From positions 32,776-96,775 of the forward strand of contig CAIMAQ010000024.1 of NCBI GenBank assembly GCA_903839035.1: a stretch of DNA of 64,000 nucleotides, read 5' to 3'. How positions within the stretch are numbered: position 1 is the first letter of the stretch; every line of letters starts with the position of its first letter. Below are positions 24,772 through 35,100 of this stretch, piece by piece. The notes under the pieces were generated by a model. It saw only the letters and a list, made by a program, of their open reading frames with translations, did no database searches and had not been told where the DNA came from. The DNA comes from an uncultured Opitutia bacterium. Lineage in GTDB: Bacteria > Verrucomicrobiota > Verrucomicrobiia > Opitutales > Opitutaceae. Made by a program: the position numbers and the translations under genes.

Positions 24772-26178
24772 ATGTCCGCCCTCCTCCGCCCCAAACCCTT
24801 TCTCGAGCCGCAGTATTGCAAGGGCTGCCTGCGTTGCATCGAGGCCTGCCCGCGCCACTGCATTACGCCGGGCACCACCCTCAATTCCGCCACCGGCCTC
24901 GTGCCGGTCGAGCTGCACTTGGAAAACTGCAACGGCTGTTCGCTCTGCCTGCAGGCCTGTCCCGAGCCCTATGGCCTGCGCCTCGAGACCGACCGGCCGG
25001 GCCCCGAGGGCGACTTTGTGCTGGAGGATCCCGCCAAGCTGTTTGGCGAGAAATGCGTGCCCAACCACTCCGAGGGCGACCTGCCCGACGACCGCATCCC
25101 CCTTCCGGCCTGCGAGCCGATGGTGCTCAAGGGCACCTATGCCGCCGCGATCGGCGCGCTGCTGGCCGGCTGCCGCCACGTCTTTGGCTATCCCATCACG
25201 CCGAGCACCGAGGGCGCCGAGCTGATGGCCCGGATTCTGCCCAAGCTCAACGGCTCCTTTGTCCAGGCGGTGAGCGAGGTCGCCGCGGTCAACATGATGT
25301 ACGGTGCGGGCGGCGCGGGGCTGCCCTGCATGACCTTCACCAGCAGTCCCGGCTTCAGTCTGATGCTGGAGGGCATCAGCTACATGATCGGTGCCGAGGT
25401 CCCGGGAGTCTTCGTCAACATCATGCGCGGCGGTCCGGGGCTCGGCAACATCGCCCCCGAGCAGGCCGACATCAAGCTGGCCTGCCGCGGCCTCGGCCAC
25501 GGCAACACCCGCGCCATCATCCTCGCGCCGAGCACGCCGCAGGAGATGCTCGACCTCACGGCCGAGGCGTTTGCGCTGTCCTTCCGCTACCGCAACCCCG
25601 TCGTGATCCTCGGTGACGGCTACCTGGGCCAGATGACCGGCACGGTGCGGCTACCCGCGGTCATGGTGCGGCCCGGCCTGCCGGCCTGGGCGGTCTGGGG
25701 CGACCGGGCGCACCAGCATAATCTCATCAGCTCCATCGCCCTCGAGGAGAACGACCTCGAGGCGCACAACGAGCACCTCAACCGCAAGTACGCCGCCATC
25801 GCCGCCTGCGAGCAGCGCGTGGACAGCCACCTCTGCCGCGACGCCGAGGTGCTGGTCATCGCCTGCAACACCCCCGCCCGCATGGCGAAGGGCGCGGTTC
25901 AGGCCGCGCGCGAACGGGGCGTGAAGGCCGGGCTCTTCCGACCGATCACGTTGTGGCCGTTCCCCATCGACGCCCTCGTGGAATTCATGTCCGGGGTGAG
26001 CCGGATTGTCGTCGTCGAGGCCGGCCCCGGCCAGTTGGAGGACGAGCTCCGGCTCGCGCTCAGCCATGCAGGCATCGCGCCGCCACCCCTCACCCACGTG
26101 CGGCGCTGCGGCGGCAACCTGCCGCAGCAGTCCGAGATCCTCGCGGGAATTCTGGGAACCAAGGAGGTGCGGTCATGA
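24772..26178 (+). CDS. 2-oxoacid:ferredoxin oxidoreductase, ferredoxin-alpha fusion
   Basis: The 468-residue protein begins with two [4Fe-4S] motifs (CKGCLRCIEACPRHC and CNGCSLCLQACPEP), then a VorB/KorA-like alpha subunit: GCRHVFGYPITPSTEGAELM, AAVNMMYGAGGAGLPCMTFTSS and RNPVVILGDGYLGQM. It forms one half of a TPP enzyme that oxidatively decarboxylates a 2-oxoacid to acyl-CoA and reduces ferredoxin. The stop overlaps the next start (ATGA). The substrate could be a branched-chain, aryl-pyruvate or 2-oxoglutarate-type acid. Confidence 0.85.
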   Translation: MSALLRPKPFLEPQYCKGCLRCIEACPRHCITPGTTLNSATGLVPVELHLENCNGCSLCLQACPEPYGLRLETDRPGPEGDFVLEDPAKLFGEKCVPNHSEGDLPDDRIPLPACEPMVLKGTYAAAIGALLAGCRHVFGYPITPSTEGAELMARILPKLNGSFVQAVSEVAAVNMMYGAGGAGLPCMTFTSSPGFSLMLEGISYMIGAEVPGVFVNIMRGGPGLGNIAPEQADIKLACRGLGHGNTRAIILAPSTPQEMLDLTAEAFALSFRYRNPVVILGDGYLGQMTGTVRLPAVMVRPGLPAWAVWGDRAHQHNLISSIALEENDLEAHNEHLNRKYAAIAACEQRVDSHLCRDAEVLVIACNTPARMAKGAVQAARERGVKAGLFRPITLWPFPIDALVEFMSGVSRIVVVEAGPGQLEDELRLALSHAGIAPPPLTHVRRCGGNLPQQSEILAGILGTKEVRS

Positions 26179-27608
26179 GCGCGTTCTACGACCATTTCAG
26201 CCGCCACAGCCACGGCGAGGGCCTGAAGGCCCACAGCACCCACTACTGCCCCGGCTGCGGCCACGGCGTGGCGCACCGCGACCTGGCCGCCGCGATTGAC
26301 GAACTCGGCATCCAGGACCGCACCGTGCTTATCAGCCCCGTCGGCTGCGCGGTGTTCGCGCATTACTACTTTGATGTCGGCAACTCGCAGGCCGCGCACG
26401 GGCGCGCCCCCGCGGTCGCGCTCGGCCACAAGCTCGCGCATCCCGAGGCCATCGTCATCAGCTACCAGGGGGACGGCGACCTCGCGTCCATCGGTCTCGC
26501 TGAGACCATCTCCATCGCGCAGATGGGCCTGCCCCTGACGGTTATTTTCATCAACAACGCCGTTTACGGGATGACCGGCGGCCAGCTCGCGCCCACGTCG
26601 CTGATGGGCCAGCGGACCACCACGAGCCCCACGGGCCGCACCGCGGCCATGGGGCAGCCGCTGCGGATGGCCGAGCTTATCGCCCAGCTGGACGGTCCGG
26701 TCTACGTCGAGCGCGTCGCGCTGTTCAGCGCCCGCGAACGCGTCAAGGCCCGCAAGGCGATCAAGCAGGCGATCACCCATCAGATCGAGGGTCGCGGATA
26801 TTCCTTTGTCGAAATCATCGCGGAGTGCCCGACGCACCTGAAGATGACGCCGCAGGAGGCTGAGCAGTGGGTGAAAACCGCGATGGAGCCGGTGTATCCG
26901 CTGGGCGTGAAGAAAGACCTCACGGTTGAGCCGTGGTTCAAGCCGGGTGCGCCCATCTTCGATCCCGAAGCGGTGCTGGGACTCAGCGGGGCCGAACCCC
27001 GCCGCGACGACGAGGCGCATGACGTTCCGCCCTGGCCCGCCCATCTGCCCGCCCGCGACATCGCCATCAAGCTGGCCGGTTCCGGCGGCGATGGCGCCCA
27101 GACCGCCGCGCTGCTCCTCACCCGTGCCGCCATCGCCGAAGGGTACGATGCCACCAACATCCCGAGCTACGGCCCCGAGAGTCGCGGCGGCACCTCCTAC
27201 GCCGACGTGCACATCGCCGAGCGCGAGGTGCTCAACCCCGCCGCGTCCGAGCCGTATGTACTCATCGCCTTCAACGCCCCGAGCCTGGCCAAATTCGGCG
27301 GCACCGTGCCGGCGGGCGGTCTGATCCTCTACGACAGCACCGTCATCACGACGCCGCCCGCACTGCCGAAAAACCGCCGGGTCATCCCGGTGCCCTTCAC
27401 CCGCATCGCAACCGATCTTGGCCGGCCGATGGTCAAGAATGTCGTCGCGCTCGGCGCGCTGCAGGCCGCGCTCAACCTCCTGCCCGAGGGCAGTGTCCCC
27501 GCTACGCTGCATCACGTGCTGAAGGACAAGCCGGCCCTCCTGCCGTTGAACGAAGCGGCCTTCGCCGCCGGCCGCGCGGCGGTGGAGGCAACCTTGGTTT
27601 CAGCATGA
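26175..27608 (+). CDS. 2-oxoacid:ferredoxin oxidoreductase, beta-gamma fusion
   Basis: The ATG at 26175 gives 477 residues. The first ~270 are the TPP-binding beta subunit (HYCPGCGHGVAHRDLA and the GDGDLASIG ... FINNAVYGMTGGQ TPP motif). After a short linker, about 300-477 is a gamma subunit (IAIKLAGSGGDGAQTAALLL, PSYGPESRGGTSYADV). Beta and gamma are more often separate genes, so this is a notable fusion. It overlaps both neighbours by 4 nt, showing tight coupling with the alpha gene and the acyl-CoA synthetase. Confidence 0.88.
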   Translation: MSAFYDHFSRHSHGEGLKAHSTHYCPGCGHGVAHRDLAAAIDELGIQDRTVLISPVGCAVFAHYYFDVGNSQAAHGRAPAVALGHKLAHPEAIVISYQGDGDLASIGLAETISIAQMGLPLTVIFINNAVYGMTGGQLAPTSLMGQRTTTSPTGRTAAMGQPLRMAELIAQLDGPVYVERVALFSARERVKARKAIKQAITHQIEGRGYSFVEIIAECPTHLKMTPQEAEQWVKTAMEPVYPLGVKKDLTVEPWFKPGAPIFDPEAVLGLSGAEPRRDDEAHDVPPWPAHLPARDIAIKLAGSGGDGAQTAALLLTRAAIAEGYDATNIPSYGPESRGGTSYADVHIAEREVLNPAASEPYVLIAFNAPSLAKFGGTVPAGGLILYDSTVITTPPALPKNRRVIPVPFTRIATDLGRPMVKNVVALGALQAALNLLPEGSVPATLHHVLKDKPALLPLNEAAFAAGRAAVEATLVSA

Positions 27609-29758
27609 ACGCCCAGCCCGAAACCGGATCCGCGCCGCGGGCCGGCACCGGCTTCGTGGGCGAGGCCGAGGCTTATGCGCTGCTGACCCGCGCCGGGCTG
27701 TGTCCGCCGCCGCACGGCTTCGTGGGCGAACCGCTGCCCTTTGTCGCCGGCGAACCGGTCGTGCTCAAGGGCCTCGGTGAGGAGCTCTGGCACAAGTCGG
27801 AGCTCGGAGCCGTCAAGTTCCTGCCGTTCGACGTCGCCGCGGTGGCCACCGAGTCGGCGGCGATGCGTCTTCGCGTCGAAGCCGCCGGACACCGTTGGCT
27901 GGGCGGCCTGGTCTGCGCCCGCATTCCCATCGCGCGCGCCGGGGGTCTGCCCTCCGAAGGTTTCTTTTCCCTGACCTATGGCGAGGCGGGCTGGGTCGTG
28001 CTGGGCGGTTTCGGCGGCTTGCAGGCGGACGCGCTGGCGACGCTGGCACCACCGCTGCGCTGGCCGCTGGCGCTGACTACACCGCAGATGGCGCTGGCCG
28101 AGCTCAAAGCGCACCTGCTGGGCCAGATCTGGCTCGGACAACTCCGCGGCACCGCGCCCCTGACGGCGGAGCACCAACTCGGTGCGTTTCTCGATGCGCT
28201 CTGGCGCCTCGCCCCGCTGGCCGGGAACGCCGGCGTGACGTTGCTGGAACTGAACCCCGTTGTGCTCGACGAGACCGGCCGCCTGCGGCCGCTCGACGCC
28301 GTGGGCCGCCGCGCCCCGCCGGCCCCGCTGCGCGTGCCGCCGCCGCGTGGTTTCCTGAATGCCCTGCGCGCCCCGCGCCGCGTGGCGCTGGCGGGCGTCT
28401 CCGAGAAGGAGGGCGGGGTGGGGCGGACCATTCTTGAGAACCTCCGCCGCTGCCCGGAACTGGCGAACGGCATCACCCTCATCAAACCCGGCCGGACGGA
28501 GCTGCTCGGTCTCCCGTGTGTGCCGGACGTCGCGGCCTTGTGCGCGGCGCCTGTGGACCTGTTGCTGCTCGCTTTGCCGGCCCCGGTTGCGGCGCAGACC
28601 TTGATTGCGCTCATCGCCCAGGGTGGCGGCGCGACGGTGGTCGGGCTTGTAGCCGGCGGCATCGGCGATGGTGCCGACACGACGGGACTCGGTCGCGATC
28701 TCACCCGGCGGCTGCACGAGACTCGCACCGCGGGCCGGTGGACCCCCACCGTGCTCGGGCCAAATTTTCTCGGCCACTGGGTTCCAGCCACGCAACTCGA
28801 CACCTCCTTTATTCCCGCGGAGAAGCTCACTCCGCCCGGCCCGGCGGGCGGCGGGCTGGCGCTGCTCAGCCAAAGCGGCGCGTTCCTGCTCTGCCGCCGC
28901 TCCCGCGCCCCGCAGCTGCGGTTCGGCCTGGGCGTCGCGCTCGGCAACCAGATGGACGCGGCGCTGCCGGATTTTCTCCACGCATTGAAAGACGATCCCG
29001 CATGTCGGGCGGTGGCCGCCTACGTCGAGGGGTTCGGTCCCGGCCACCTGCTGGAGACGGCGCAGGCCGCCGACCGACTGCACCGCCGGGGTGTGACGCT
29101 GCTGATGCACCGGGCCGGGCAGACCTCGGCCGGGCAGAGCGCCGCCGCGAGTCACACGGGTGCGATGGCTGGGGACTGTGAACTGGAGCGGGCGCTGCTG
29201 GAGCGTGCCGGCGTGAAATTCTCCGCCTCGATCGTCGCGTTTGACGCCGCGTTGGAATGGCTCGGGGCGTGGCCAACGCCGCGGCCTGGCCCGGTGGCGC
29301 TGCTGACCAACGCCGGGTTTGAGAGCGTGAACGGCAGCGACCTGCTCACGGGACCGCTGCGCGCCGCCGTGCTCGAACCGGCTGCGCGCGCGGCGCTGGC
29401 CGCCGTGCTGGCCCGGCATGAACTGGCCGGGCTCGTGGCGCCCAAGCTGCCGCTTGACCTCACACCCATGGCGGGCGAGGACGCTTTTCTCGCGGCTGCG
29501 GAAATTTTGATGGACGCGGCCGGCGTGCTGGTCGTCGGAGTTGTTCCCTTCACCCGCCGGCTCGGCACCGAAGCGGCGAGGGCGGCGCGGTTCGCCGCGG
29601 CCCTGGCGAAACTGCGCGACGCGCATGACAAACCGGTCGCGGTGGCGGTGGACGCCGGCGTGGACTACGACGGCTACCGGCGCGCCTTTCGCGAGGCCGG
29701 CCTGCCGGTCTTCGACCGGATTGAGACGGCGCTCCTCGGCTTGCGCACGCTGGCCTAG
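27605..29758 (+). CDS. ADP-forming acyl-CoA synthetase, ATP-grasp domain first
   Basis: The 717-residue protein has an N-terminal ATP-grasp part (LKGLGEELWHKSELGAVKF, LLELNPVVLDETG) and then a CoA-binding part (VALAGVSEKEGGVGRTILENL, LLSQSGAF). The phosphorylated His signature is SHTGAMAGD. Such enzymes make ATP from acyl-CoA, ADP and phosphate. The order beta then alpha is the reverse of the common alpha-beta fusions. Being in one operon with the 2-oxoacid oxidoreductase, it most likely conserves energy from the acyl-CoA made by that enzyme. Confidence 0.85.
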   Translation: MNAQPETGSAPRAGTGFVGEAEAYALLTRAGLCPPPHGFVGEPLPFVAGEPVVLKGLGEELWHKSELGAVKFLPFDVAAVATESAAMRLRVEAAGHRWLGGLVCARIPIARAGGLPSEGFFSLTYGEAGWVVLGGFGGLQADALATLAPPLRWPLALTTPQMALAELKAHLLGQIWLGQLRGTAPLTAEHQLGAFLDALWRLAPLAGNAGVTLLELNPVVLDETGRLRPLDAVGRRAPPAPLRVPPPRGFLNALRAPRRVALAGVSEKEGGVGRTILENLRRCPELANGITLIKPGRTELLGLPCVPDVAALCAAPVDLLLLALPAPVAAQTLIALIAQGGGATVVGLVAGGIGDGADTTGLGRDLTRRLHETRTAGRWTPTVLGPNFLGHWVPATQLDTSFIPAEKLTPPGPAGGGLALLSQSGAFLLCRRSRAPQLRFGLGVALGNQMDAALPDFLHALKDDPACRAVAAYVEGFGPGHLLETAQAADRLHRRGVTLLMHRAGQTSAGQSAAASHTGAMAGDCELERALLERAGVKFSASIVAFDAALEWLGAWPTPRPGPVALLTNAGFESVNGSDLLTGPLRAAVLEPAARAALAAVLARHELAGLVAPKLPLDLTPMAGEDAFLAAAEILMDAAGVLVVGVVPFTRRLGTEAARAARFAAALAKLRDAHDKPVAVAVDAGVDYDGYRRAFREAGLPVFDRIETALLGLRTLA

Positions 29759-30136
29759 AACGGGTCGGATGGAGTTGGACGAACCACGCCAGGGCGAGCG
29801 GTGGAGATTCGCCGTTGTGGATGTGCACGAGCAACTCGCGCGGCGGAGCGGTGCAGTTCAGCGGCAGCGCGGGCCGGCGCGCGCGACACGGGAGAGCGAC
29901 CCGGAGCCGACGGGGCGTTCCCCCGGGACGGCGTCGCGTACTTCGCGCCCGGTGACCGTGACGCGTGAACAGCGGAAGCCGTTCCACGGAGGCAAGGCCG
30001 GCGGCCGGGGGGAGATGCTCCATGGATAACCCGTGGCCCTTTCCGGAAAGGGATAACTTCCGCCACCAAATCCACTCGACTCGGTGCTGATCGTGGCAGA
30101 TTCCAAGACGCGTCCGCCTCCGGTTCCGGCCCAAGC
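29759..30136. other. Intergenic region upstream of the ECF sigma gene
   Basis: This 378-nt gap follows the acyl-CoA synthetase and precedes the ECF sigma gene. I see no convincing gene. It holds the perfect 16-bp palindrome CCCTTTCCGGAAAGGG at 30037-30052, flanked by two GGATAAC copies (30024-30030 and 30051-30057). Confidence 0.6.
30037..30052. promoter_or_regulatory. Palindrome, possible operator of the sigma/anti-sigma operon
   Basis: CCCTTTCCGGAAAGGG is self-complementary over 16 bp and is bracketed by GGATAAC direct repeats 20 nt apart (end to start). It lies 85 nt before the ECF sigma start. Form and place fit a repressor or activator site, but no regulator is known. Confidence 0.4.
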
Positions 30137-30658
30137 ATGCCCCCCACCAATCACACCCGCTGGTTCGCCGAGGAAGTGCAAGTGCACGAGTTGGTGCTCC
30201 GCTCCTGGTTGCACAGCCGGTTTCCGGCCCTGACGGATATCGACGACCTGGTCCAGGAAGCGATGACCCGCGTTTGGCAGGCCCACACGGTCCGGCCGGT
30301 CACGGCGGCAAAGGCGTTTCTTTTCACCACGGCCCACAATCTCGCGATCGACGAAATGCGCCGCCGCCAAATCGTCACCTTCGAGAACGTAGCGGAAATG
30401 GGCGAGTTGCCCGTCTATGAGGACGGACCCTCCGCGGCTGAGGCTGCGGCCAAAAACCAGGAACTCGAACTCTTGACCAAAGCCATCCAGTCATTGCCCG
30501 ACCGCTGCCGCCAGGTGCTGACCCTGCGGAAGATCTACGGCCTTTCCCAGCGTGAGATCGCGGCGCAGCTCGGACTTTCCGAACACACGGTCGAAGCCCA
30601 GGTCGGCAACGGGATGCGCCGCTGCGCCGAGTTTCTCGCCCGCCACGGACTGCCCTGA
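30137..30658 (+). CDS. FecI-like ECF sigma factor
   Basis: The 173-residue protein has sigma region 2 (ALTDIDDLVQEAMTRVWQ, AKAFLFTTAHNLAIDEMRRR) and region 4 (LPDRCRQVLTLRKIYGLSQREIAAQLGLSEHTVEAQV). It directs RNA polymerase to promoters of the linked TonB receptor in FecI-type systems. It is followed 5 nt later by a FecR-type anti-sigma gene, and the receptor downstream carries the matching STN signalling domain. Confidence 0.92.
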   Translation: MPPTNHTRWFAEEVQVHELVLRSWLHSRFPALTDIDDLVQEAMTRVWQAHTVRPVTAAKAFLFTTAHNLAIDEMRRRQIVTFENVAEMGELPVYEDGPSAAEAAAKNQELELLTKAIQSLPDRCRQVLTLRKIYGLSQREIAAQLGLSEHTVEAQVGNGMRRCAEFLARHGLP

Positions 30659-30663
30659 ACCCC

Positions 30664-31752
30664 ATGAATCTCGACCACCAACCCAACGCGGCGGATCCTC
30701 TCGCAGTGGCGGCCGGCCAATGGCTCGCCCGCCGGGATCGCGGGCTGACTCCCGCGGAGCAGGATGAATACCTGCAATGGTTGCGGCAGAATCCGCGCCA
30801 CGGGCAGGCGTTGAGCCACCTCGAAAAGACCTGGGGGGCCCTGGATGCACTCACCCGGTGGAGACCCGCCCATAGCACGATACCCAATCCCGACCTGTTA
30901 GCGCCCCGCCAACCCCCGCGCCTTTACTGGCTTGCCACGGCGTTCGCAGCAGCGGCGGCCCTCGCCATGACTGGCTATTTTTGGATTTCTGGTCCCGCGC
31001 GCAATCAACCGGCCGCGCCGCGCCGCGAGGCGATCATCCACCCCCGTCCGGAGAGACAGGAACTCGCGGACGGATCGGTGGTTGAACTGAACCAGGGCGC
31101 TAGAATCGAGGTTCATTTCACACCCGCCGAACGCCGCGTGCGGCTGGTGGCCGGGGAGGCGCATTTTTCCGTGGCCAAGAACCCGGACCGGCCGTTCTTC
31201 GTGGACACCGACAAAGTGACGGTGCGCGCGGTCGGCACGGCGTTTAATGTCACGCTGGCCCAGACCGAGGTCGCCGTCCTGGTTACCGAGGGCAAGGTGC
31301 AGGTGCTGGAGCACGCCCCGCTCGATTCGAATGGGCCGCCTAGGTTTGCGCGGCTAATTCATCGGCGGCCGATTGTCCTCTTGTGCGGCCAGCGGACGGT
31401 GGTGCGGCTGGACACGGAGCCGGCGCTGCATGCTGCCTCGCCCGGGCCGGCCGGCCCGGGCGCACCGGTCGTGCAGGACGTCACCCCGGCGGAAATCGAG
31501 CGGGCGCTGTCTTGGCAGGGGATTCGGCTGGAGTTCGTGGACATGCCGCTGGGGGATGTCGTGGCTGAGTTCAACCGGTTCAACCGCCAACACCTCGTGG
31601 TGCGCGACGGGGACACGGCCGCCATCATCGTCGGGGGCAATTTCCGCGCGGACAACGTGGAGGGCTTTGTGCGTCTGCTGGAGGTGGGGTTTGGCGTCCG
31701 GGCGGAGCCGCAGGACGGAGGCGTGATCCTTCTGCGCCGGGCGACCCACTAG
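30664..31752 (+). CDS. FecR-family anti-sigma / signal transducer
   Basis: The 362-residue protein has an N-terminal cytoplasmic domain (LARRDRGLTPAEQDEYLQWL, as in FecR proteins), a single membrane segment near residues 80-103, and a periplasmic FecR domain (ELADGSVVELNQGARIEV, VTVRAVGTAFNV). A final domain (about 275-360) resembles the FecR C-terminal STN-like region that meets the receptor. It holds the ECF sigma in check and passes the receptor's signal across the inner membrane. Confidence 0.9.
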   Translation: MNLDHQPNAADPLAVAAGQWLARRDRGLTPAEQDEYLQWLRQNPRHGQALSHLEKTWGALDALTRWRPAHSTIPNPDLLAPRQPPRLYWLATAFAAAAALAMTGYFWISGPARNQPAAPRREAIIHPRPERQELADGSVVELNQGARIEVHFTPAERRVRLVAGEAHFSVAKNPDRPFFVDTDKVTVRAVGTAFNVTLAQTEVAVLVTEGKVQVLEHAPLDSNGPPRFARLIHRRPIVLLCGQRTVVRLDTEPALHAASPGPAGPGAPVVQDVTPAEIERALSWQGIRLEFVDMPLGDVVAEFNRFNRQHLVVRDGDTAAIIVGGNFRADNVEGFVRLLEVGFGVRAEPQDGGVILLRRATH

Positions 31753-32131
31753 GCCTATCGCAGCTGGTGATACCCTCCGGCGAGAAAATGTGTCATATTT
31801 TCACAAGGCCCTAGCGGAAAACACCGGTTGGTTCGTCTGGCCTGATTGAGCGGCAAGGTCGGGTTGAACCCGCCAAGCCATCCAGTCATAACTCGACAAT
31901 CTTTATTTACATTTGATCGATCGGGTTTCCTTTCTTTACCTCTCGACGCTTCCAAGCGAGAGCCCATTTGCCCGATCTACCATCGCAGCCGTCCACGGCA
32001 CGAAATCGGGAAGACTAACTATTCGGGGCAGCCGGTCCACCGGCCTCTATCCCCGGCAACCGTGCATCCGCTGCTGACTGCGCCTCCCGGCCCGGTCAAC
32101 CGACCTTCAACTGAAATTGACCCTCACCACC
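31753..32131. other. Long leader upstream of the TonB receptor
   Basis: This 379-nt gap should hold the receptor promoter and a long 5-prime leader. Visible elements are GAAAAT-N7-ATTTTC at 31784-31802, an AT-rich stretch at 31905-31935, and a nested stem at 32024-32055 (CGGGG/CCCCG outside, GCCGG/CCGGC inside). I see no gene. No known riboswitch class fits convincingly. Confidence 0.5.
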
Positions 32132-35100
32132 ATGACCTCACCGCTCCTGACTGACCGCCCGCAGCGCCGCGCTGCTTCGTTCCCACGGCTGGCCCTCGCC
32201 GCCGTTTTGGCCATCGGCCTCACCCTGATCTCGGCCGCAGCCGATGCCGGCCGCAAAACCTACAACCTGCCTGCCGGCGAGGCGGTGGAAACGCTGAAGC
32301 AGTTCTCCGCGCAGTCCGGGGAGCAGATTGTCTATCCGGTCACGCAGGTGACGGGGGCCAAGACCAATGCGGTAAAGGGCGATCTGACGGCCCGCGAAGC
32401 GCTCGACGGGATGCTGGCCGGCACGGGTCTGGAAGTGGTCCAGGATGAAAAAACCGGCGCGCTGGCCGTGAAGAAGGCGGCCGGCCCAAACGGGGCCCGG
32501 GCGGGTCGGGCCAGCGGCGACTCCGAGAATTCGGACAGGATTGAGCCCGCGCTCATCAGGCTCGCCGAATACACGGTCTTGGGTTCCCGCATCCGCCAGA
32601 CGGAAATTGTCGGTCCCTCGCCGGTCAGTTCGTACAACAATGACTATATCCGCGAGTCGGGCGCCATGACGCTGGCCGACTTCATCAACCGGATCCCGCA
32701 GAACTACTCGGGCATCGCCTCCGGCCGCGGCAGCGCGCCGAACGAGCTCAATCCGGATTTTGGCCAGCGGACGGAAACCTCCTCCCCGGCGTTCAACTTT
32801 GTCCTCGGCGCCGCCGACTCCCCGCCGGCCCAGACCGGCGTCTCCGGCGTGAACCTGCGCGGCCTCGGCTCCGCCTCGACCCTCGTCCTGGTGGACGGCC
32901 GCCGGGTCGCGCAATCGGGCAGCGGCAACCGGTCGACTGACACGCGGCAGGGCTTTGTGAACCTGGACACGATCCCCCTCGGGATGATCGACCACATCGA
33001 GGTCACCAACGACGGCGCCTCCGCCATCTATGGCGCGGACGCGGTGGCCGGCGTGATCAACATCGTACTCAAGAAAAACTACACCGGCTCCGAACTTGCT
33101 ACCGCCTACAAGGCGACGGAGCATGGCGGCGGCCGCGAGCGGAACATCTCGCTGTTCTCCGGTTTCAGCTACGGGCAGCTCAGCGGCACGATTGGCCTCG
33201 ACTATTACGACCGCCAGAGTCTCAAGGCCTCGGACCGCTCCTTCTCCGCGAACCAGAACCACAGTGCGATCGCCAAGGGCACGCTGACCCCCTCCGGTGC
33301 GACGGCCTACGGTGTCGACTACCGCCTGAACTGGGGTTACCCTGCGGTCATCCAGGCCTCGGGCGGCACGGTCCCGGGCGAGTTCAACCTGCTCCCCGGC
33401 ATCCGGGTGGTGGCGGTGCCGGCCGGCTCCGCGACGACCCCGTCGGTCTCGCAATTCAGCCTGATCACCACCCCGGCCTCGGGCACCGTGGTCAACGCCT
33501 CGGCCCAGCGGCGGCTGAACACCGCCTCGTTTCTGGACCTGATTCCGGCCAGCAAGCGCGACGGAGCCAACGGCAACCTCAAGTATGTTTTCAACTCCCA
33601 CCTTGAGGGCTACGTGTCGTACCGCACGAGCATCACCCGCAGCCTCTTCAACTCGCAGCCGACGACCTCCATTACGGGAGGCTTTGGCACCGCGGCCGCG
33701 CTCCCGGCGGCGTTCAATCCCTTCAACCAGAACGTGACGGTCGGCATGGTCCTGGCCGAGTGGGGCTCCACTTCGCAGACGGTCCGGACTATCGACAACG
33801 CCATCACCGGCGGCTTGCACGGACAGACGGGAAATTCCTGGCAGTGGGACATCGCGACCACGTGGCAAACTCAGAACCTGCAGCAGATCACGCGGAACTT
33901 CAACGGCGCCGGGTTTGCCGGCTTGTTGACGGCGGCCGATGCGTCCAAGCGCTTTAATCCCTTCATCGATGCCAGCGCCCCGGGCGCGCCGTCGCAGGCG
34001 GCGCTATTGGAGACCCTGTCAGTCTATCCATCACTCGATACCACCTCGCACCTCAAGAGCCTCGATCTGGAAACCGACGGCGACCTGTTCGGCCTGCCCG
34101 GCGGCGAGGTCAAGGCGGCGTTCGGTGGCACCGTGAGCCAGTCCGCGGTCGACAGCTATGCGGTGAGCTACTCCTCGGCGGTCACCCCGGTCGCGTCGTC
34201 CCGCTCGGTATTCGGCACCCAGGATACGCACGCGGTGTTCACCGAGTTCAACGTGCCGGTGTTCGGCAAGCCGAACTCGGCGACGCTGTTGCAGCGCCTC
34301 GATTTCCAGCTGGCCGGCCGCTTCGAGGAGGTCGGGGCGTTTTCCAAGTTCGTCCCGAAGTTCGGCGTTTCCTGGGCGCCCTTCAAGTCGCTCCTAGTGC
34401 GCGGCAGCGTGAGCCAAGGTTTCCGGGCTCCGGGCGTGACCGAGTACCTGACGGCCCCCTCCACGACCACCAGTTCGGTCACCGATCCCCTGCGCACGCC
34501 GGCGACCACCACGGGCGTCATCATCGCCGCGGGATCTAGTCCCACCCCCAAGCCGGAACTCTCCGACAATAAGTTCGCTGGCATCGTCTACGAGCCGGCC
34601 TACCTCGCGGGCTTCACGTTCCAGGCGAACTACTACCAGACCAAGCAAAAAGACGTCTACCAGCTGATGACCGCCCAGACGATCGTGAACAACGAGTCAC
34701 TGTTCCCGGACCGGGTGTTCCGCACCGCGCCGAACGCCACGGATATCTCCCTCAACCAGCCCGGCCAGATCACGCAGGTGAACCGACAGTTCGTGAACTT
34801 CGGCTTGGTCTACAGCGAGAGCGCCGAGTTCAATGTCGAGTACAAGCTGCCCGGTGAGAAATTTGGCCGGTGGCGGGTCAGCGCCATGGGGCTGCGCAAT
34901 CTCAAATCCTACCGCCAGGTGGCGCCGGGCCAGCCCGCCGTGATCCTCGAGGATGACACGGGCTCGCCGCCGAAATGGACCTACAATTCCGCCTTGTACT
35001 GGTCGGGCGGCAACTGGAATGCCTCGGCGTTCCTCTGGCATCTGGACGGTTTCTCGACCAACAGCGCCGGCAGCATCAATACGGTGAATAACTCGGCCAT

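Noticed and set aside
27512..29626. Long open frame antisense to the ADP-forming synthetase
   Set aside because: It is Arg/Gln-rich with no family features; the plus-strand protein has full catalytic motifs.
29759..30136. Minus-strand open frames in the gap before the ECF sigma gene
   Set aside because: They are Arg/Pro-rich, lack ribosome-binding sites and overlap the likely promoter and palindrome.
32051..32061. CCCCGGCAACC in the receptor leader, reminiscent of a SAM-I riboswitch core
   Set aside because: The rest of the SAM-I pattern (GAGGGA-type core and four-way junction) is absent; only the nested stem remains.
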